Source: Melaminivora jejuensis
GTDB taxonomy: Bacteria; Pseudomonadota; Gammaproteobacteria; Burkholderiales; Burkholderiaceae_C
NCBI RefSeq assembly: GCF_017811175.1
Contig: NZ_JACWIJ010000002.1
Coordinates: 1,116,001 to 1,180,000, forward strand
Direction: 5' to 3'
Length of the DNA stretch: 64,000 bases
A model generated the notes under the pieces. The model saw only the letters and a program-made list of their open reading frames with translations. It did no database searches and was not told the origin of the DNA. The translations under genes and the position numbers were made by a program. Within the stretch, counting starts at the first letter, position 1. Each line of letters begins with the position of its first letter. Shown in pieces: positions 36,588-46,489 of the stretch.

Positions 36588-37460
36588 ACATCCACCAAGA
36601 CGGTTCAGGAAGTGATGCACCCTGGATGAGGTCGGTACCCTTGATCACCACCCCCAAAGGTGGAGGACTTGGCTCATCGGTGGATGCGGAGGAATCTAAG
36701 GGAAGCAGCTAGGTGAATACTTAGTTGTCTCCCTTGATGAAATCATCCTTGATAGAACCATAGTGATCTGCACTCATGGGACTACTTCAGTTGATCTTCG
36801 GTGAACTTCCAGACACCACACCAGTGGTCACGGAAGTCCAGACTGAAGGTATGGCTGAAGGGATGCTGGTGATGTGATCCATCCTGGTCAATACCATCAA
36901 GAATCACCAAGAACCATGATCACCATGGTCAGTCGCTTCCATCAGCGGCTGTTCCTGGCGGAGAGATCAACGGAGGATTTTCTCCGTTTGAAGACTCAGG
37001 GATTAACGCGGAAATTTCCGCGTAAGTCTTCCACGGCATCAGACCCACTGCTGATCGAGGCCCCCACACTGACTACACCCTCTCCCGTGACGTTGCCTCC
37101 CACTTGGCGATGCAGGCCATCTTGGTTACTGACCAAGATCGAGACCTTGCGTCAGAAAAGCTGAAGTCATCTTCCGGTGAACTTCCAGTAGCCACACCAG
37201 TGGTCACGGAAGACAGGACTGAATTGGCTCTTCAACCTGCTCCCGATAGCACCTCCAACATGGTCATTCACTGACCCATCCATCCCCTTGATTCAGGGGG
37301 ATGACGCGGCCATCCACGGCCAATTTCCAACCAAGAACCTTCTTTGGCTGGAGCCCTCCCGCCTTGCCGCAATGCGGTATAGGTTTCATGTGTGTCCTGT
37401 CTTGGGCCGCATTGTGGGTGGACTCGGCTGGAGGGTTTCAACCAAAGAAAGACACACACC
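36588..37460. other. Gene-poor stretch with an internal 50-bp duplication
   Basis: No intact gene. A block GTGAACTTCCAG...CCACACCAGTGGTCACGGAAG occurs at 36796-36847 and again at 37170-37222. A further decayed reading frame is described separately. Confidence 0.5.
37060..37274 (+). pseudogene. Possible antirepressor (AntA-like) fragment
   Basis: The frame reads HTDYTLSRDVASHLAMQAILV, similar in style to phage AntA/Rha-type antirepressors, then a Thr/Pro-rich tail ending at a TGA. No start codon or N-terminal half is present. Confidence 0.35.
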
Positions 37461-38084
37461 ATGAACAAGACACAAACAGGGCAACCCGCAAGGCACTCGT
37501 GCCGAGCACTCGCAAATGCCGCTGTATTCGTCCACACCACGTTTGAGCACGAGGCATTCGGGACAATCCGAATGATCCACCACCGTGAGGAGCCGTGGTT
37601 TGTTGCTACGGATGTCTGCAAAGCCCTCGGCTACAAGAACACCACGGTCGCTGTCGATACGCACGTAGAGCCAGAATGCAAGGCTAAGTTTTCCTTAGGC
37701 TTGGCTGGCAGTGCCCCCGTGGTCATCAATGAGGAGGGTCTGTATTCCTTGATTCTTGGAAGCCGCCGACCTGAAGCCAAGGCATTCAAGCGGTGGGTCT
37801 TGGGCACTGTGCTTCCCTCGATCCGTCAGCACGGCGGGTACTCAAAAGGCCAGGAGGATTTGTCTCCGACCCTAGTGGCGACTCTTCACAAGACCATCAA
37901 GGAAAACGCCCTGCCTGCACTGCGCTACTACGACAAGCTCACTGAACACGATCACTGGAAGTCCCCGGCCAGATGCCGAGCGAGTGCCGAATGGGCAATC
38001 CAAGAGACTGCCCTGAAATTCGACCTCCCTGTTTCTCTGGTGGAGAAGCTCACCATGCAGGGTGTTTCCGTCATTGAGGCATGA
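37461..38084 (+). CDS. Bro-N family phage antirepressor
   Basis: A 207-residue protein. Residues 25-130 are a complete Bro-N domain: IRMIHHREEPWFVATDVCKALGY, VVINEEGLYSLILGSRRPEAKAFKRWV and VLPSIRQHGGY. The C-terminal 75 residues are helical and not recognised. Bro-N proteins bind DNA and often counter phage repressors. Its stop overlaps the start of the next gene (ATGA), so the two are a unit. It is the only intact member of the antirepressor cluster here. Confidence 0.8.
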   Translation: MNKTQTGQPARHSCRALANAAVFVHTTFEHEAFGTIRMIHHREEPWFVATDVCKALGYKNTTVAVDTHVEPECKAKFSLGLAGSAPVVINEEGLYSLILGSRRPEAKAFKRWVLGTVLPSIRQHGGYSKGQEDLSPTLVATLHKTIKENALPALRYYDKLTEHDHWKSPARCRASAEWAIQETALKFDLPVSLVEKLTMQGVSVIEA

Positions 38085-38608
38085 AACAGGCCAAGAGCCT
38101 CTCAGGAGGGCCTTCAAGCCCTTCAAAGACTTACCCCTCAACCAGCCCCTCAACACCACTTGCTGGCCCTGTAAAGCGGAAGGCACCACAGGCTTCAGGT
38201 GTGCTGATTGATGTTGCCAACATGATCCAGGCAAAGCCCCCAGGACGGGAGACTGTCAGCAAGAACAGCAAGGCATGGCACAAGCTCATCGAGCGTTGGA
38301 ACAGGACTGATGCGGGGCACTTGAGGGGCTACCTTCACCGTGCTGGGATACGGATTGCCAACATGCAAGAACCCACCACGTACCCCAGGCTCCATCAAGT
38401 GCTGCGGCGTGTGGGGGTCTCGGGTGCTGACATCACCAAGAGCGTTGGCCTTGTCTCGGAAGGCTTCAAGACGACAGTTCCCAATCTGCCCTTATGGGCT
38501 GCTTTTGCCCTGGTGCTGGAGAGCCTCAGCGAGGCCACAGGACGCTTCCGTCCACAAGGCAATCGTGTCGCAAAGCCTTCGGGCTGCGCCCTTGAGCACT
38601 TGCGTTGA
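38081..38608 (+). CDS. Hypothetical protein coupled to the Bro-N gene
   Basis: A 175-residue basic protein. The first 45 residues are Ser/Pro/Lys-rich and disordered. Residues 60-110 read SKNSKAWHKLIERWNRTDAGHLRGYLHRAG, suggesting a helical nucleic-acid or protein binding fold. No family recognised. The ATGA overlap and shared terminator show it is co-expressed with the Bro-N protein. Confidence 0.6.
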   Translation: MKQAKSLSGGPSSPSKTYPSTSPSTPLAGPVKRKAPQASGVLIDVANMIQAKPPGRETVSKNSKAWHKLIERWNRTDAGHLRGYLHRAGIRIANMQEPTTYPRLHQVLRRVGVSGADITKSVGLVSEGFKTTVPNLPLWAAFALVLESLSEATGRFRPQGNRVAKPSGCALEHLR

Positions 38609-38624
38609 TCCACGATCTCAAGAC

Positions 38625-38667
38625 AACCCCTTCTCATGGCCTCACCGCTTTGAGGAGGGGTTTTTTT
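38625..38667 (+). terminator. Rho-independent terminator of the Bro-N operon
   Basis: Stem AACCCCTTCTC / GAGGAGGGGTT with one wobble pair, followed by T7, 17 bp after the stop codon. Confidence 0.75.
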
Positions 38668-38821
38668 GGTGCAAATGAGAAAAATTATCATTTGATCCAT
38701 GCTATCTGTGGGCCTTAACCCCCCAGCACCGCACCAGTCCAACAGCAGTCCAACCACAGCCCCTGAAGTTCGCAAAGCCCTCGGGCTGCGCCCTCGCTGA
38801 AGCTCACACACCACAGCCACT

Positions 38822-41800
38822 TCAGTGCAACCCGGCACCCATCCCCTGGTACACGCTCTGACCAGCCCCTGAGTAGTTCTCGTAGATGTGGGCGTAGGTC
38901 TTGGATCGCTTCTCTTTCTTCAACTCGATGGTGTACGCCTTGGGCAGTTGGATGAAGAAGTCCCTGATGGTGCGCTCCACATCGGCCTTGGTTTGGGTCT
39001 TGAGCTTCCAGTCCAGCACCAGCTTCTCGGCCTTGAGCTTCGCCAGCAACTCCTTGGCGACCTTCTTCACCTCGTCCTTTTCCTTCTCGGATAGGGCAGG
39101 TTCGGGCTGAGTCAACAAGTCGAAGATCGCCAGTTCTTCCTCGGTCAGGTTTTCCCGGTGTGCCCGCTGCTCCTCCTCAGTCAGGTTCTGGGCAAAGCTC
39201 ATCAGCTCCTTGAAGAACCCTTCCAGGTTGTGGCTGGATGCGTTGTAGGACTCGATCAGCTTCTGGAACTTCTCCAGGAAGTCGATCCGGCCCTTGTTCT
39301 CCCTGACCATCTTGTCCAGCTTCTTCTCGATCTGGCCCTTGAGCTTCTCGGTCTCGGTGGCCTTCTTGCCTTCCTCGAACTTCTTCTGCAAGGCAGCGAA
39401 GTCGATCTGGGACAGGTCGATCAAAGCCTCTGCCTGTGGGCGTTCACCAATGCGGTAGCCCTCCGTGGCAATCGAATCATCCAGCAGAGCATCCAGGTCG
39501 CTCATGACCCCTGAGATGTCTGGTGGTGGCCTCAGGGCCTTGATCATGGCCCCCAGGTACGACACCAGCACCGAGGTGGGAGCATGGGCGTTGGCCTCTG
39601 GGTCAGGCAGGATGGCCTTGAAGGTACGGGCAACCTGACCAGACAGCAGCAGGTACGCCTTGGTCTTGTCTTCCCCCGCCTCTAGGATCACGTCCATCGC
39701 CTTCTGAAGGGCCTCCAGGCGCTTGGCTGGTGGTGTAGCTACGATCCCATTCAGGTCGATTCCAAGGCCCGTACAGAACGCCTGAGCCTCTTTCAGCAGC
39801 CCCTCCAGTTGCTCCACCAGGGCAGCCTTCTCTTTGATGGGCAGTTGCCCCGGCTGGTTGGGTTTGGCATAGATGCGCAGGGCATCCTGAAGGTTGCGGA
39901 AGATGCCCACGTAATCGACGATCAGCCCTGCTGTCTTGCCTGCTGCCACCCGGTTAGCACGGGCGATGGTCTGCATCAGGGTGTGGTTGCGCATGGGCTT
40001 GTCGAGGTACAAGGTCGAGCAAGTGGGCACATCAAACCCAGTGATCCACATGGCACAGACGAAGACCAGCCGCAGTGGGCCATCAGGGTCTTTGAACTGA
40101 TCGTCCAGGTTCTCACTGACCATGCGCTGTCGGTGTGGAACGATGTCCAGGCCCTTGGCCTTCAGGTCTTCAATCTCGTTCTGAGACTGCGACACCACCA
40201 CGGCCATGTCGGTGGTTTCCATCACCTTGATCTTGTCGATCAGGGTCTCTCTAGCATCGCCCGTGGCGGTCTTCAGTTGCCCCTTCAGTTCGGCCAGATG
40301 CTGCTTCCAGTGGGCCTGCACCTTGTCGTACATCTTCACCGCCGTGGCTTTGTCGATGCAGACCATCATGGCCTTGCCCCGATAGCCCCGCCCGAGGAAG
40401 TGCTTGACCAAATCAGCAGCCACCGTCTCCAGCCGGTCATCGCGGGTGATCAGGTGGTACTCCCTGGCGAACTCCCGCTCCAGTTTCTTCTCCTGTTCCT
40501 CGTCGAGTTCTGCCTCTTCCAGCAGTTGCTCAATGTCCTGGTTCAGGTTCTCGTTGGTGATCTGGAGTTCGGGTGTGCGGTTCTCGTAGTACAGCGGCAC
40601 CGTGGCCCCATCCTCGATGGATCGTGCAAAGTCATAGACCGAGACGTACTCACCGAAGACCTCGCGGGTACGCTCCTCCTCACCAGCAATCAGCGGGGTG
40701 CCCGTGAAGCCCAGGAAGGCTGCATGGGGCAGGGCGTTACGCATATTCAGAGCGAACACGTCGTACTGGCTGCGGTGTGCCTCGTCGGTGATGACGATGA
40801 TGTCGTCCCGATCAGAAATCTTGGGGTACGCCTCGCCCTTCTCGGTGCGGAACTTCTGGATCAGGCTGAAGACATAGCGGTGGTCTTCGCGCAGCAACTG
40901 CTTGAGGTTCTCTGCACTGGTGGCCTGCACCTCTGCCCCGGTGATGGCCCCGGTGGCAGTGAAGGTCTTGTAAATCTGGTCATCAAGTTCGGATCGGTCA
41001 GTGACCATCACGAACGTCCACTTGCCAGGGAGCTTGCGTAGCACCTTCTGGGTGAAGAACACCATCGACAGACTCTTGCCGCTGCCTTGTGTGTGCCAGA
41101 ACACACCAAGGCGTTTGGCTGCCTCTCGGTCACCCGACTCACGCAGCTTAATCATCTGCTCGATAGCCTTATTCACACCGAGGTACTGGTGGTTCTTGGC
41201 AACCTTCTTGATCAGGCCACCCCGTGCAGTCTCAAAAACGGTGAAGTTCTCCACCACATCAAGCAACCGGCGCTTGTCGCACAGGCCCCGCAAGGCTGTC
41301 TCCAGCGAGGTCGATCCTGCCTCGGTCTCATCGTCAATGCGCCGCCACTCGAAGAAGTGTTCCCAGGGGCTGGTGAGCGTTCCCACACGGGTCTGGGAGC
41401 CATTGGAGAGGATGATGAATGCGTTGGGGTGGAACAGTTGCGGGACGCTCTGGCCCTTGTAGTCCTTCAGGTTGTCGTCGTAGGCCGACTTCAGGGGAAC
41501 GTGGGGCGCCTTCAGTTCGATGAAGACCAGCGGGATGCCATTGACGAAGCCCACGAGGTCACAGCGGCGCTTGTACATCTCCCCTGAGACCCACATCTGC
41601 TGGGTGAGGAAGAAGTCGTTGTTGTCTGGGTTCTTCCAGTCCACCACCGATAGCTCCACCGTCTGCGGGTTGCCATCGTCGTCCGTGATCTCCACCTTCA
41701 CCCGGTCACGCAGCAGCTTGTAGAACGCTTGATTGGCATTGACCGGAATCTGCTTGGAGCGGTCTTCTGTGAGCTGATTGATGGCCTGTTCGTAGGCTGT

Positions 41801-42028
41801 GGCTGGGTGGCCAGGGTTGATGCGTTCCAGGGCCTTCTTGAGGCGTGGCACCAGGATGACCTCTGCAGAGGATTTGCGTCCCTCCGTGCCGTCAACCCCG
41901 AAGGTCTCGTTGTAGAGGTTGGCCGTTTCCCACCCCAAGGAAGCAAGGCAGTCGATGGCTGGTAACTCGACGAGTGCGAGTTCCCCGTAACCGGCAGTCA
42001 CGTCTTTGGTGGTGAGAACGGCATTCAT
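38822..42028 (-). CDS. hsdR: Type I restriction enzyme R subunit
   Basis: A 1068-residue motor-nuclease. The N-terminal PD-(D/E)XK nuclease is visible at about 155-178 (CDLVGFVNGIPLVFIELKAP). The SF2 motor has Walker A HTQGSGKSLSMV (about 320), motif II ITDEAHRSQYD and motif III GFTGTPLI. A helical C-terminal region binds the methylase core. Length is typical. Its start overlaps the HsdS stop by 4 bp; the operon order is M-S-R on the minus strand. HsdR translocates DNA and cuts unmodified foreign DNA. The frame is intact. Confidence 0.93.
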   Translation of the reverse strand: MNAVLTTKDVTAGYGELALVELPAIDCLASLGWETANLYNETFGVDGTEGRKSSAEVILVPRLKKALERINPGHPATAYEQAINQLTEDRSKQIPVNANQAFYKLLRDRVKVEITDDDGNPQTVELSVVDWKNPDNNDFFLTQQMWVSGEMYKRRCDLVGFVNGIPLVFIELKAPHVPLKSAYDDNLKDYKGQSVPQLFHPNAFIILSNGSQTRVGTLTSPWEHFFEWRRIDDETEAGSTSLETALRGLCDKRRLLDVVENFTVFETARGGLIKKVAKNHQYLGVNKAIEQMIKLRESGDREAAKRLGVFWHTQGSGKSLSMVFFTQKVLRKLPGKWTFVMVTDRSELDDQIYKTFTATGAITGAEVQATSAENLKQLLREDHRYVFSLIQKFRTEKGEAYPKISDRDDIIVITDEAHRSQYDVFALNMRNALPHAAFLGFTGTPLIAGEEERTREVFGEYVSVYDFARSIEDGATVPLYYENRTPELQITNENLNQDIEQLLEEAELDEEQEKKLEREFAREYHLITRDDRLETVAADLVKHFLGRGYRGKAMMVCIDKATAVKMYDKVQAHWKQHLAELKGQLKTATGDARETLIDKIKVMETTDMAVVVSQSQNEIEDLKAKGLDIVPHRQRMVSENLDDQFKDPDGPLRLVFVCAMWITGFDVPTCSTLYLDKPMRNHTLMQTIARANRVAAGKTAGLIVDYVGIFRNLQDALRIYAKPNQPGQLPIKEKAALVEQLEGLLKEAQAFCTGLGIDLNGIVATPPAKRLEALQKAMDVILEAGEDKTKAYLLLSGQVARTFKAILPDPEANAHAPTSVLVSYLGAMIKALRPPPDISGVMSDLDALLDDSIATEGYRIGERPQAEALIDLSQIDFAALQKKFEEGKKATETEKLKGQIEKKLDKMVRENKGRIDFLEKFQKLIESYNASSHNLEGFFKELMSFAQNLTEEEQRAHRENLTEEELAIFDLLTQPEPALSEKEKDEVKKVAKELLAKLKAEKLVLDWKLKTQTKADVERTIRDFFIQLPKAYTIELKKEKRSKTYAHIYENYSGAGQSVYQGMGAGLH

Positions 42029-43230
42029 GCTGCGATGGCCTCCCCAGGTTCAGGCAGGTTGGACACGTCGAGTTCACCGGAGATCAGCTTGGGGAGCAGT
42101 AGGTCTCGGGTGGTGCGGAGGTTGGCGTTCTGGAATTGAAGATTCCATGCGAGATTAAACAATGGCAACACTGCCTCGTTGTATTTTTCGAGAAAGGTGT
42201 CGCCAGGAGTCAGCATTTTTGCATTATCCAATCCCTCAATTGTTATTTGTGGCTGTGCCGCACCACCAATAACATCATTTAGCCCCCTGTATTTCAATGC
42301 TTGGAACAACCAAAGCATCCCGTTGGGGTTTTGGGGATTGATGGTAAATGAGTTATTCGTCACAAAACATCTTGGCAGTGTGATCTGAGGAACTCCAACA
42401 CTCCCTCGGCAGCCAACAATCAGGGTTCTATTTTCACAAGTGTACTCATTGAATCGACCGATAATTTTTGCAGCCCCATAAACAGGGTAATCACCATTCT
42501 CGACAAGATATTTAGTGGGAAGACCCTTCCCGTACTTAACGGTGGCAATAGTAGTAATTGGCTTGAAGCTCCACCCCTCCGGTATCAACCCCAGTTCCGA
42601 CTCCACCATCTTCACCTGTTCATGCCCTGGAAAACGGAAGTGGACAAACCACTCCTCGTAAATCCTCCGGGCCATTTCCTCAAGGATGGCGATACGGCGG
42701 GTATTGTTCTCGATCAGGTCGTCGTAGGCGGACAGGATGAAGGCTATGCGGCGCTGCTCTTCAAGCGGTGGAGCATGGATACTGATATCTGCCAACTCAG
42801 AACTGCGAATTCCCTTCTGAGCTGCACCCGTAATAATCGCTTCTATACGCGACCGCCCAATAGGACTTCGAAAGTAGTAGTAGTAAAAACGCGGTAGAGT
42901 ACGTGAAGTGTCAAGACGAACGCGGATAATAGATGATTCAAATACTGTCGGCTCGGAAAGGTTTTCAACGATGACACACTTCCCTGCACCAGCCTCGATC
43001 AAACTTCTACGAGCAAACAAAAGGTCTCCATTGGAGACACCGAACCTCGCCAACTCTATATTGGTAACCTGAAGGCGCTTCATTTGTTGACATCCAACAA
43101 ATGGATATGCAAAAAGTTCGCCCATGTTGATTATCTTTGCGCCATCGCCATGGAACTCTTTCGCCTTATAAAGGCCGTTGCGTGACGGCTCTAGGAAAAG
43201 CGAGCCAAACCGCATCTCGGGCCAACTCAT
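42025..43230 (-). CDS. hsdS: Type I restriction enzyme specificity subunit
   Basis: A 401-residue protein with two target-recognition domains. The conserved repeats flanking them are visible as [27 protein letters not shown] (centre) and a related segment near the C-terminus ending [14 protein letters not shown]. It decides which DNA sequence is methylated or cut. It overlaps both neighbours by 4 bp, so subunits are made together. The TRD parts are more AT-rich than the rest, as is common for exchanged specificity domains. Confidence 0.9.
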   Translation of the reverse strand: MSWPEMRFGSLFLEPSRNGLYKAKEFHGDGAKIINMGELFAYPFVGCQQMKRLQVTNIELARFGVSNGDLLFARRSLIEAGAGKCVIVENLSEPTVFESSIIRVRLDTSRTLPRFYYYYFRSPIGRSRIEAIITGAAQKGIRSSELADISIHAPPLEEQRRIAFILSAYDDLIENNTRRIAILEEMARRIYEEWFVHFRFPGHEQVKMVESELGLIPEGWSFKPITTIATVKYGKGLPTKYLVENGDYPVYGAAKIIGRFNEYTCENRTLIVGCRGSVGVPQITLPRCFVTNNSFTINPQNPNGMLWLFQALKYRGLNDVIGGAAQPQITIEGLDNAKMLTPGDTFLEKYNEAVLPLFNLAWNLQFQNANLRTTRDLLLPKLISGELDVSNLPEPGEAIAA

Positions 43231-44775
43231 GATCGATCCTCAAGAAAGGACGCTAGGTTCATCTGAATACGTTCTTCGAGTTCCTTTGCTTCAAAATTCA
43301 TCAGCGTCAACTCTTCAGCGAGAACTTCCAGTCGTTCCAAAAAATCAAAGTCATCAGACCCACGATCAGCCACCCCCACATAGCGCCCAGGGTTCAGGCT
43401 CCACCCCTGCGCCTCAATCTGCGCCAGCGTCGCAACCTTGCACACTCCTGGCACATCCTGATAGCGCCCCTCCGGGAAGTGCTGCTGGATCAACTCCTGG
43501 CTACCTGCCTCAGTCTCAACGGCTTCAATGCGCCACAGCCGCACGATGTTTGCCAGGAACTCGATCTGCTCAGGCAGAAAGTCACGGTGCGCACGGCTCA
43601 CCTGCCGGTAGAAGCTCCGCGCATCAATGAACAGCACTTGGTCTTTGCGCCAGCCCTTGGCTTTGGCCTTGTCAAAGAACCACAAGGTGCAGGGCAGCGT
43701 GACGGTGTAGAAGAAGTTGGAACCCACCGAGACGATCACATCCACACCACCTGTCTGGATCAGCTTCTTGCGAATCTCCAGCTCAGTGCCCCGTGCATCC
43801 CCGCCGAGTTCGCCATGACAAAGCCTGCACGACCCTGCTCATTCAGTGCGGTGTAGAACAGTTGAATCCACAGGTAGTTGGCGTTGTCCGTATTGGGGAT
43901 GCCGTAGGAGAACCGGGGGTCATCGCTCAACCGCTCCTTGTCCACCCCTGAGACGTTGAAGGGCGGGTTCGCCATGACGAAGTCGAACTTGCCCAGGGCC
44001 TTGTGGGGGTCTTCGTAGTAGGTGTTGGACTCCCGGATGTCACCAGACAGGCCATGCACTGCGAGGTTCATCTTCGCCAGCTTCACCGTGTCGTTGGCCT
44101 TCTCGGTGCCGAAGACGGTCAACTCCTCGGCTGCCCGCTTTTTGTGACGGCTGACGAACTGGGCACTCTGAACAAACATACCCCCGATCCACAGGCAGGG
44201 TCAAAAATCTTGCCGTGGAAGGGTTCGATGATTTCGACGATCAGCTTGACGATGCTGGTGGGGGTGTAGAACACGCCCCCCTTTTGGCCTTCTGCCATTG
44301 CGAACTTGCCCAGGAAGTATTCGTAAATCTTCCCGAAGGCATCGCCCTCGATCTCTCCCAGGCCATTGAGCACACGCAGCAACTCGACCAGGACGGTGTT
44401 GGGCAGCTTCCCGTAGGAGCGGGGCAGCACACCCTTCAACTCTTCGTTCTCGGTCTCCACAGCAGACATCGCCTCATTGACGGCTCGGCCCAGATCATGG
44501 TCTTCTGCCAGATCAAGCAGGTAGGTGAAGCGGGCGTTCTCTGGCAGATACAGCGCACCCTCGGCCTGGTAGTCGAACTTCTCAATCTCGGAGACATCCA
44601 GCCCCTTGTCGAGCAGCGTGGTTTCAGCCTCGTGGAACTTCTTCTCTGCATAGCGCAGGAAGATCAGGCCCAGCACAGGGTTGGAGAACTCGGAAGGCTT
44701 CAGCCCTGTGTTGGCCCACATTTGGTTGGCAGTGGCCCAGAGGCGGTTTTCGAGCTGGTTCAGGTCAATCGTCAT
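43227..44775 (-). pseudogene. hsdM: Type I methyltransferase subunit with two one-base breaks
   Basis: Three frames join into a 516-residue HsdM of normal length if one base is added to C5 at 44181-44185 and one to C4 at 43799-43802. The N-terminal helical domain begins [18 protein letters not shown]; motif I is FDPACGSG and motif IV is NPPF. Both breaks are in G/C runs and restore perfectly conserved sequence, so they may be base-calling errors and the enzyme may be active. If real, both methylation and restriction would be lost, since HsdR needs the M2S core. Confidence 0.85.
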
Positions 44776-44971
44776 TTTTCTTGCTGCACTCCCATAGCAC
44801 AGTGTTCTTCAAAGGGGAAAGCCTCACAGGTTTCTGTGACTGCCCGTAACTGATGAATCTACCATGCGACCGCCCCGTTGCTCAGACCAAAGCCGCTGGG
44901 ATCATCTGAGTTCCTGGACTGCTTCAGCCAAGGGTCTTCACGCGAGCTTCGGGAAGGTCTCATCCCCAGCC

Positions 44972-46231
44972 TCACGGGTAGCGAATCTTCTCGATAGCAT
45001 CCTTCATAGAGGCTAGCGAGTGCCCTCCTGAGTACAGCCCGTAGGTGATGCGGGGCTTCTCGTGGCCCACAATGTCCGCCGTGAGGTTCTCAGAGACCCC
45101 AGCGTCTTCCAGCAGGGTCACCACGGTCTTTCTGATCGAGTGGAAGACCTTCTTCTCGGGGAACCCAAGGGATGCCTTCAGTCGCCCGAAGCGTTTACCG
45201 ATGGCATTGGAGCGGTCACCGTACTTGTTGAAGGTCAAACCGGACAAGAGGTAGCCATCCTGGCTGGCAGCCATCAAGCGATCCACAACCTCAACCAGTG
45301 CGGAATGGACAGGCACCTGCCTGATCCCGGCATCCGTCTTGCTGTCGGTGATGGACAAGACTTCCTTGGTGCAGTTCTCGACCTTCAGCGCACACAGCTC
45401 CTCAATACGCGCCCCGGTGTACATACCCAGCCTGATGAGATCGGCCAACTCCTGGTCACCCTTTTCCACGGCGGCGTTGAGCAGGGATACCACCTCATGG
45501 GGAAGGAACGGTTCCCAGCCTCCCTTGCCGGTGGTTGCCTTGGTGGCTGCCTTCTTGCTGAAGGACGGAACGACGAAGGGCTGAATCTCACCAGGGGCCT
45601 TCTCAATCTCTTGCAGGTAGCCCCAGAAGCTGCGCGAGAAGCTCACGATGCGCTTGATGGACGACTCGGATGCTCCTGGCTTTGCTGCTGCGCCTTGTGA
45701 GGCGGGGGTTCCACGCATCAACATCCTGACCCACTCCCTCACCCCTTGGCCGGTGATGGCCTGTACGGTGCCGAAGTGCTTGATCATCAGCCGCACGTCC
45801 TTCTTCATCTGATCAACTGTCTTGGGCGTGTGTGACAGTTGAGCAGCCCAGTCATCAAAGTGGGGCAGCAGTGGCTCGTGTGTCCCGGTAGCCACGCCGT
45901 AGAAGGCAGCACCAGCATCAGGCCCTTGGGCACGGGCGAACTTCTTCGCCTCTTCTTCGATGAGATCACGAACAACTTCAGCAGCCTCGTTGGTCTCGAT
46001 CTCCTGTCGCCACATCAGGGCCTTGTCAATGAAGGGGTCAGATTCACCCCGTGCGGCAGCTATGCGGGCCTTCCACTTGGCAACCAAGGGGGCAGCCCTG
46101 GTCTCAGCGACTCGCTTGTCAGTGGTCTTCAGGGTCTCAAACAGCTTGGCTTTGCCGATGATGTGCTGCACGTCTTTGGGTACGTGCAAGGTGGCGTACC
46201 AAGTGTTTCGACGGCGTTCGATGTTAGCCAT
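44972..46231 (-). CDS. Tyrosine recombinase (island integrase B)
   Basis: A 419-residue integrase with the DUF6538-type N-terminus (RRRNTWYATLHVPKDV) and a catalytic core: Arg in LGMYTGARIEELCAL, HSIRKTVVTLLEDAG (His-X-X-Arg), VGHEK and the Tyr in TYGLYSGG. I chose the ATG at 46231 since it begins the conserved MANIERR region. Arm-site repeats and the att core lie 35-150 bp upstream. It should mobilise the 12.4-kb island carrying the type I R-M genes. Confidence 0.88.
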   Translation of the reverse strand: MANIERRRNTWYATLHVPKDVQHIIGKAKLFETLKTTDKRVAETRAAPLVAKWKARIAAARGESDPFIDKALMWRQEIETNEAAEVVRDLIEEEAKKFARAQGPDAGAAFYGVATGTHEPLLPHFDDWAAQLSHTPKTVDQMKKDVRLMIKHFGTVQAITGQGVREWVRMLMRGTPASQGAAAKPGASESSIKRIVSFSRSFWGYLQEIEKAPGEIQPFVVPSFSKKAATKATTGKGGWEPFLPHEVVSLLNAAVEKGDQELADLIRLGMYTGARIEELCALKVENCTKEVLSITDSKTDAGIRQVPVHSALVEVVDRLMAASQDGYLLSGLTFNKYGDRSNAIGKRFGRLKASLGFPEKKVFHSIRKTVVTLLEDAGVSENLTADIVGHEKPRITYGLYSGGHSLASMKDAIEKIRYP

Positions 46232-46265
46232 GAGGGGGTAACAAAACGGTGGCGGAGATAGTAAT

Positions 46266-46300
46266 TTACCACACGTATTTACCACACGGATTTACCACAT
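46266..46300 (+). repeat. Integrase arm-site repeats, right island end
   Basis: TTACCACACG at 46266 and 46279 and a TTACCACAT variant at 46292, 13 bp apart, matching the pair at 34040-34062. Confidence 0.7.
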
Positions 46301-46364
46301 CATGCCACGTAAGTGCTTGATACCATTAAGAATCAACGACTTAGATGCTCTAGGCGGAAAGTCC

Positions 46365-46378
46365 CGCCCTCTCCGCCA
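46365..46378 (+). other. att core repeat CGCCCTCTCCGCCA, right
   Basis: Direct repeat of 33963-33976. Together they bound a 12.4-kb island with its integrase next to this end. Confidence 0.7.
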
Positions 46379-46410
46379 GAAAAATTTTCTAAGTTGTTGA
46401 TTTAGAAGGA

Positions 46411-46437
46411 AAAAAGCCACCGAAAGGTGGCTTTTTT
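46411..46437 (+). terminator. Rho-independent terminator
   Basis: Stem AAGCCACC / GGTGGCTT with a GAAA tetraloop and T6 tail. Confidence 0.85.
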
Positions 46438-46489
46438 GTTGTCCACCCAACTCTCTAACCATATTGCTTTCGTGGCTGCGGTTAATGTG

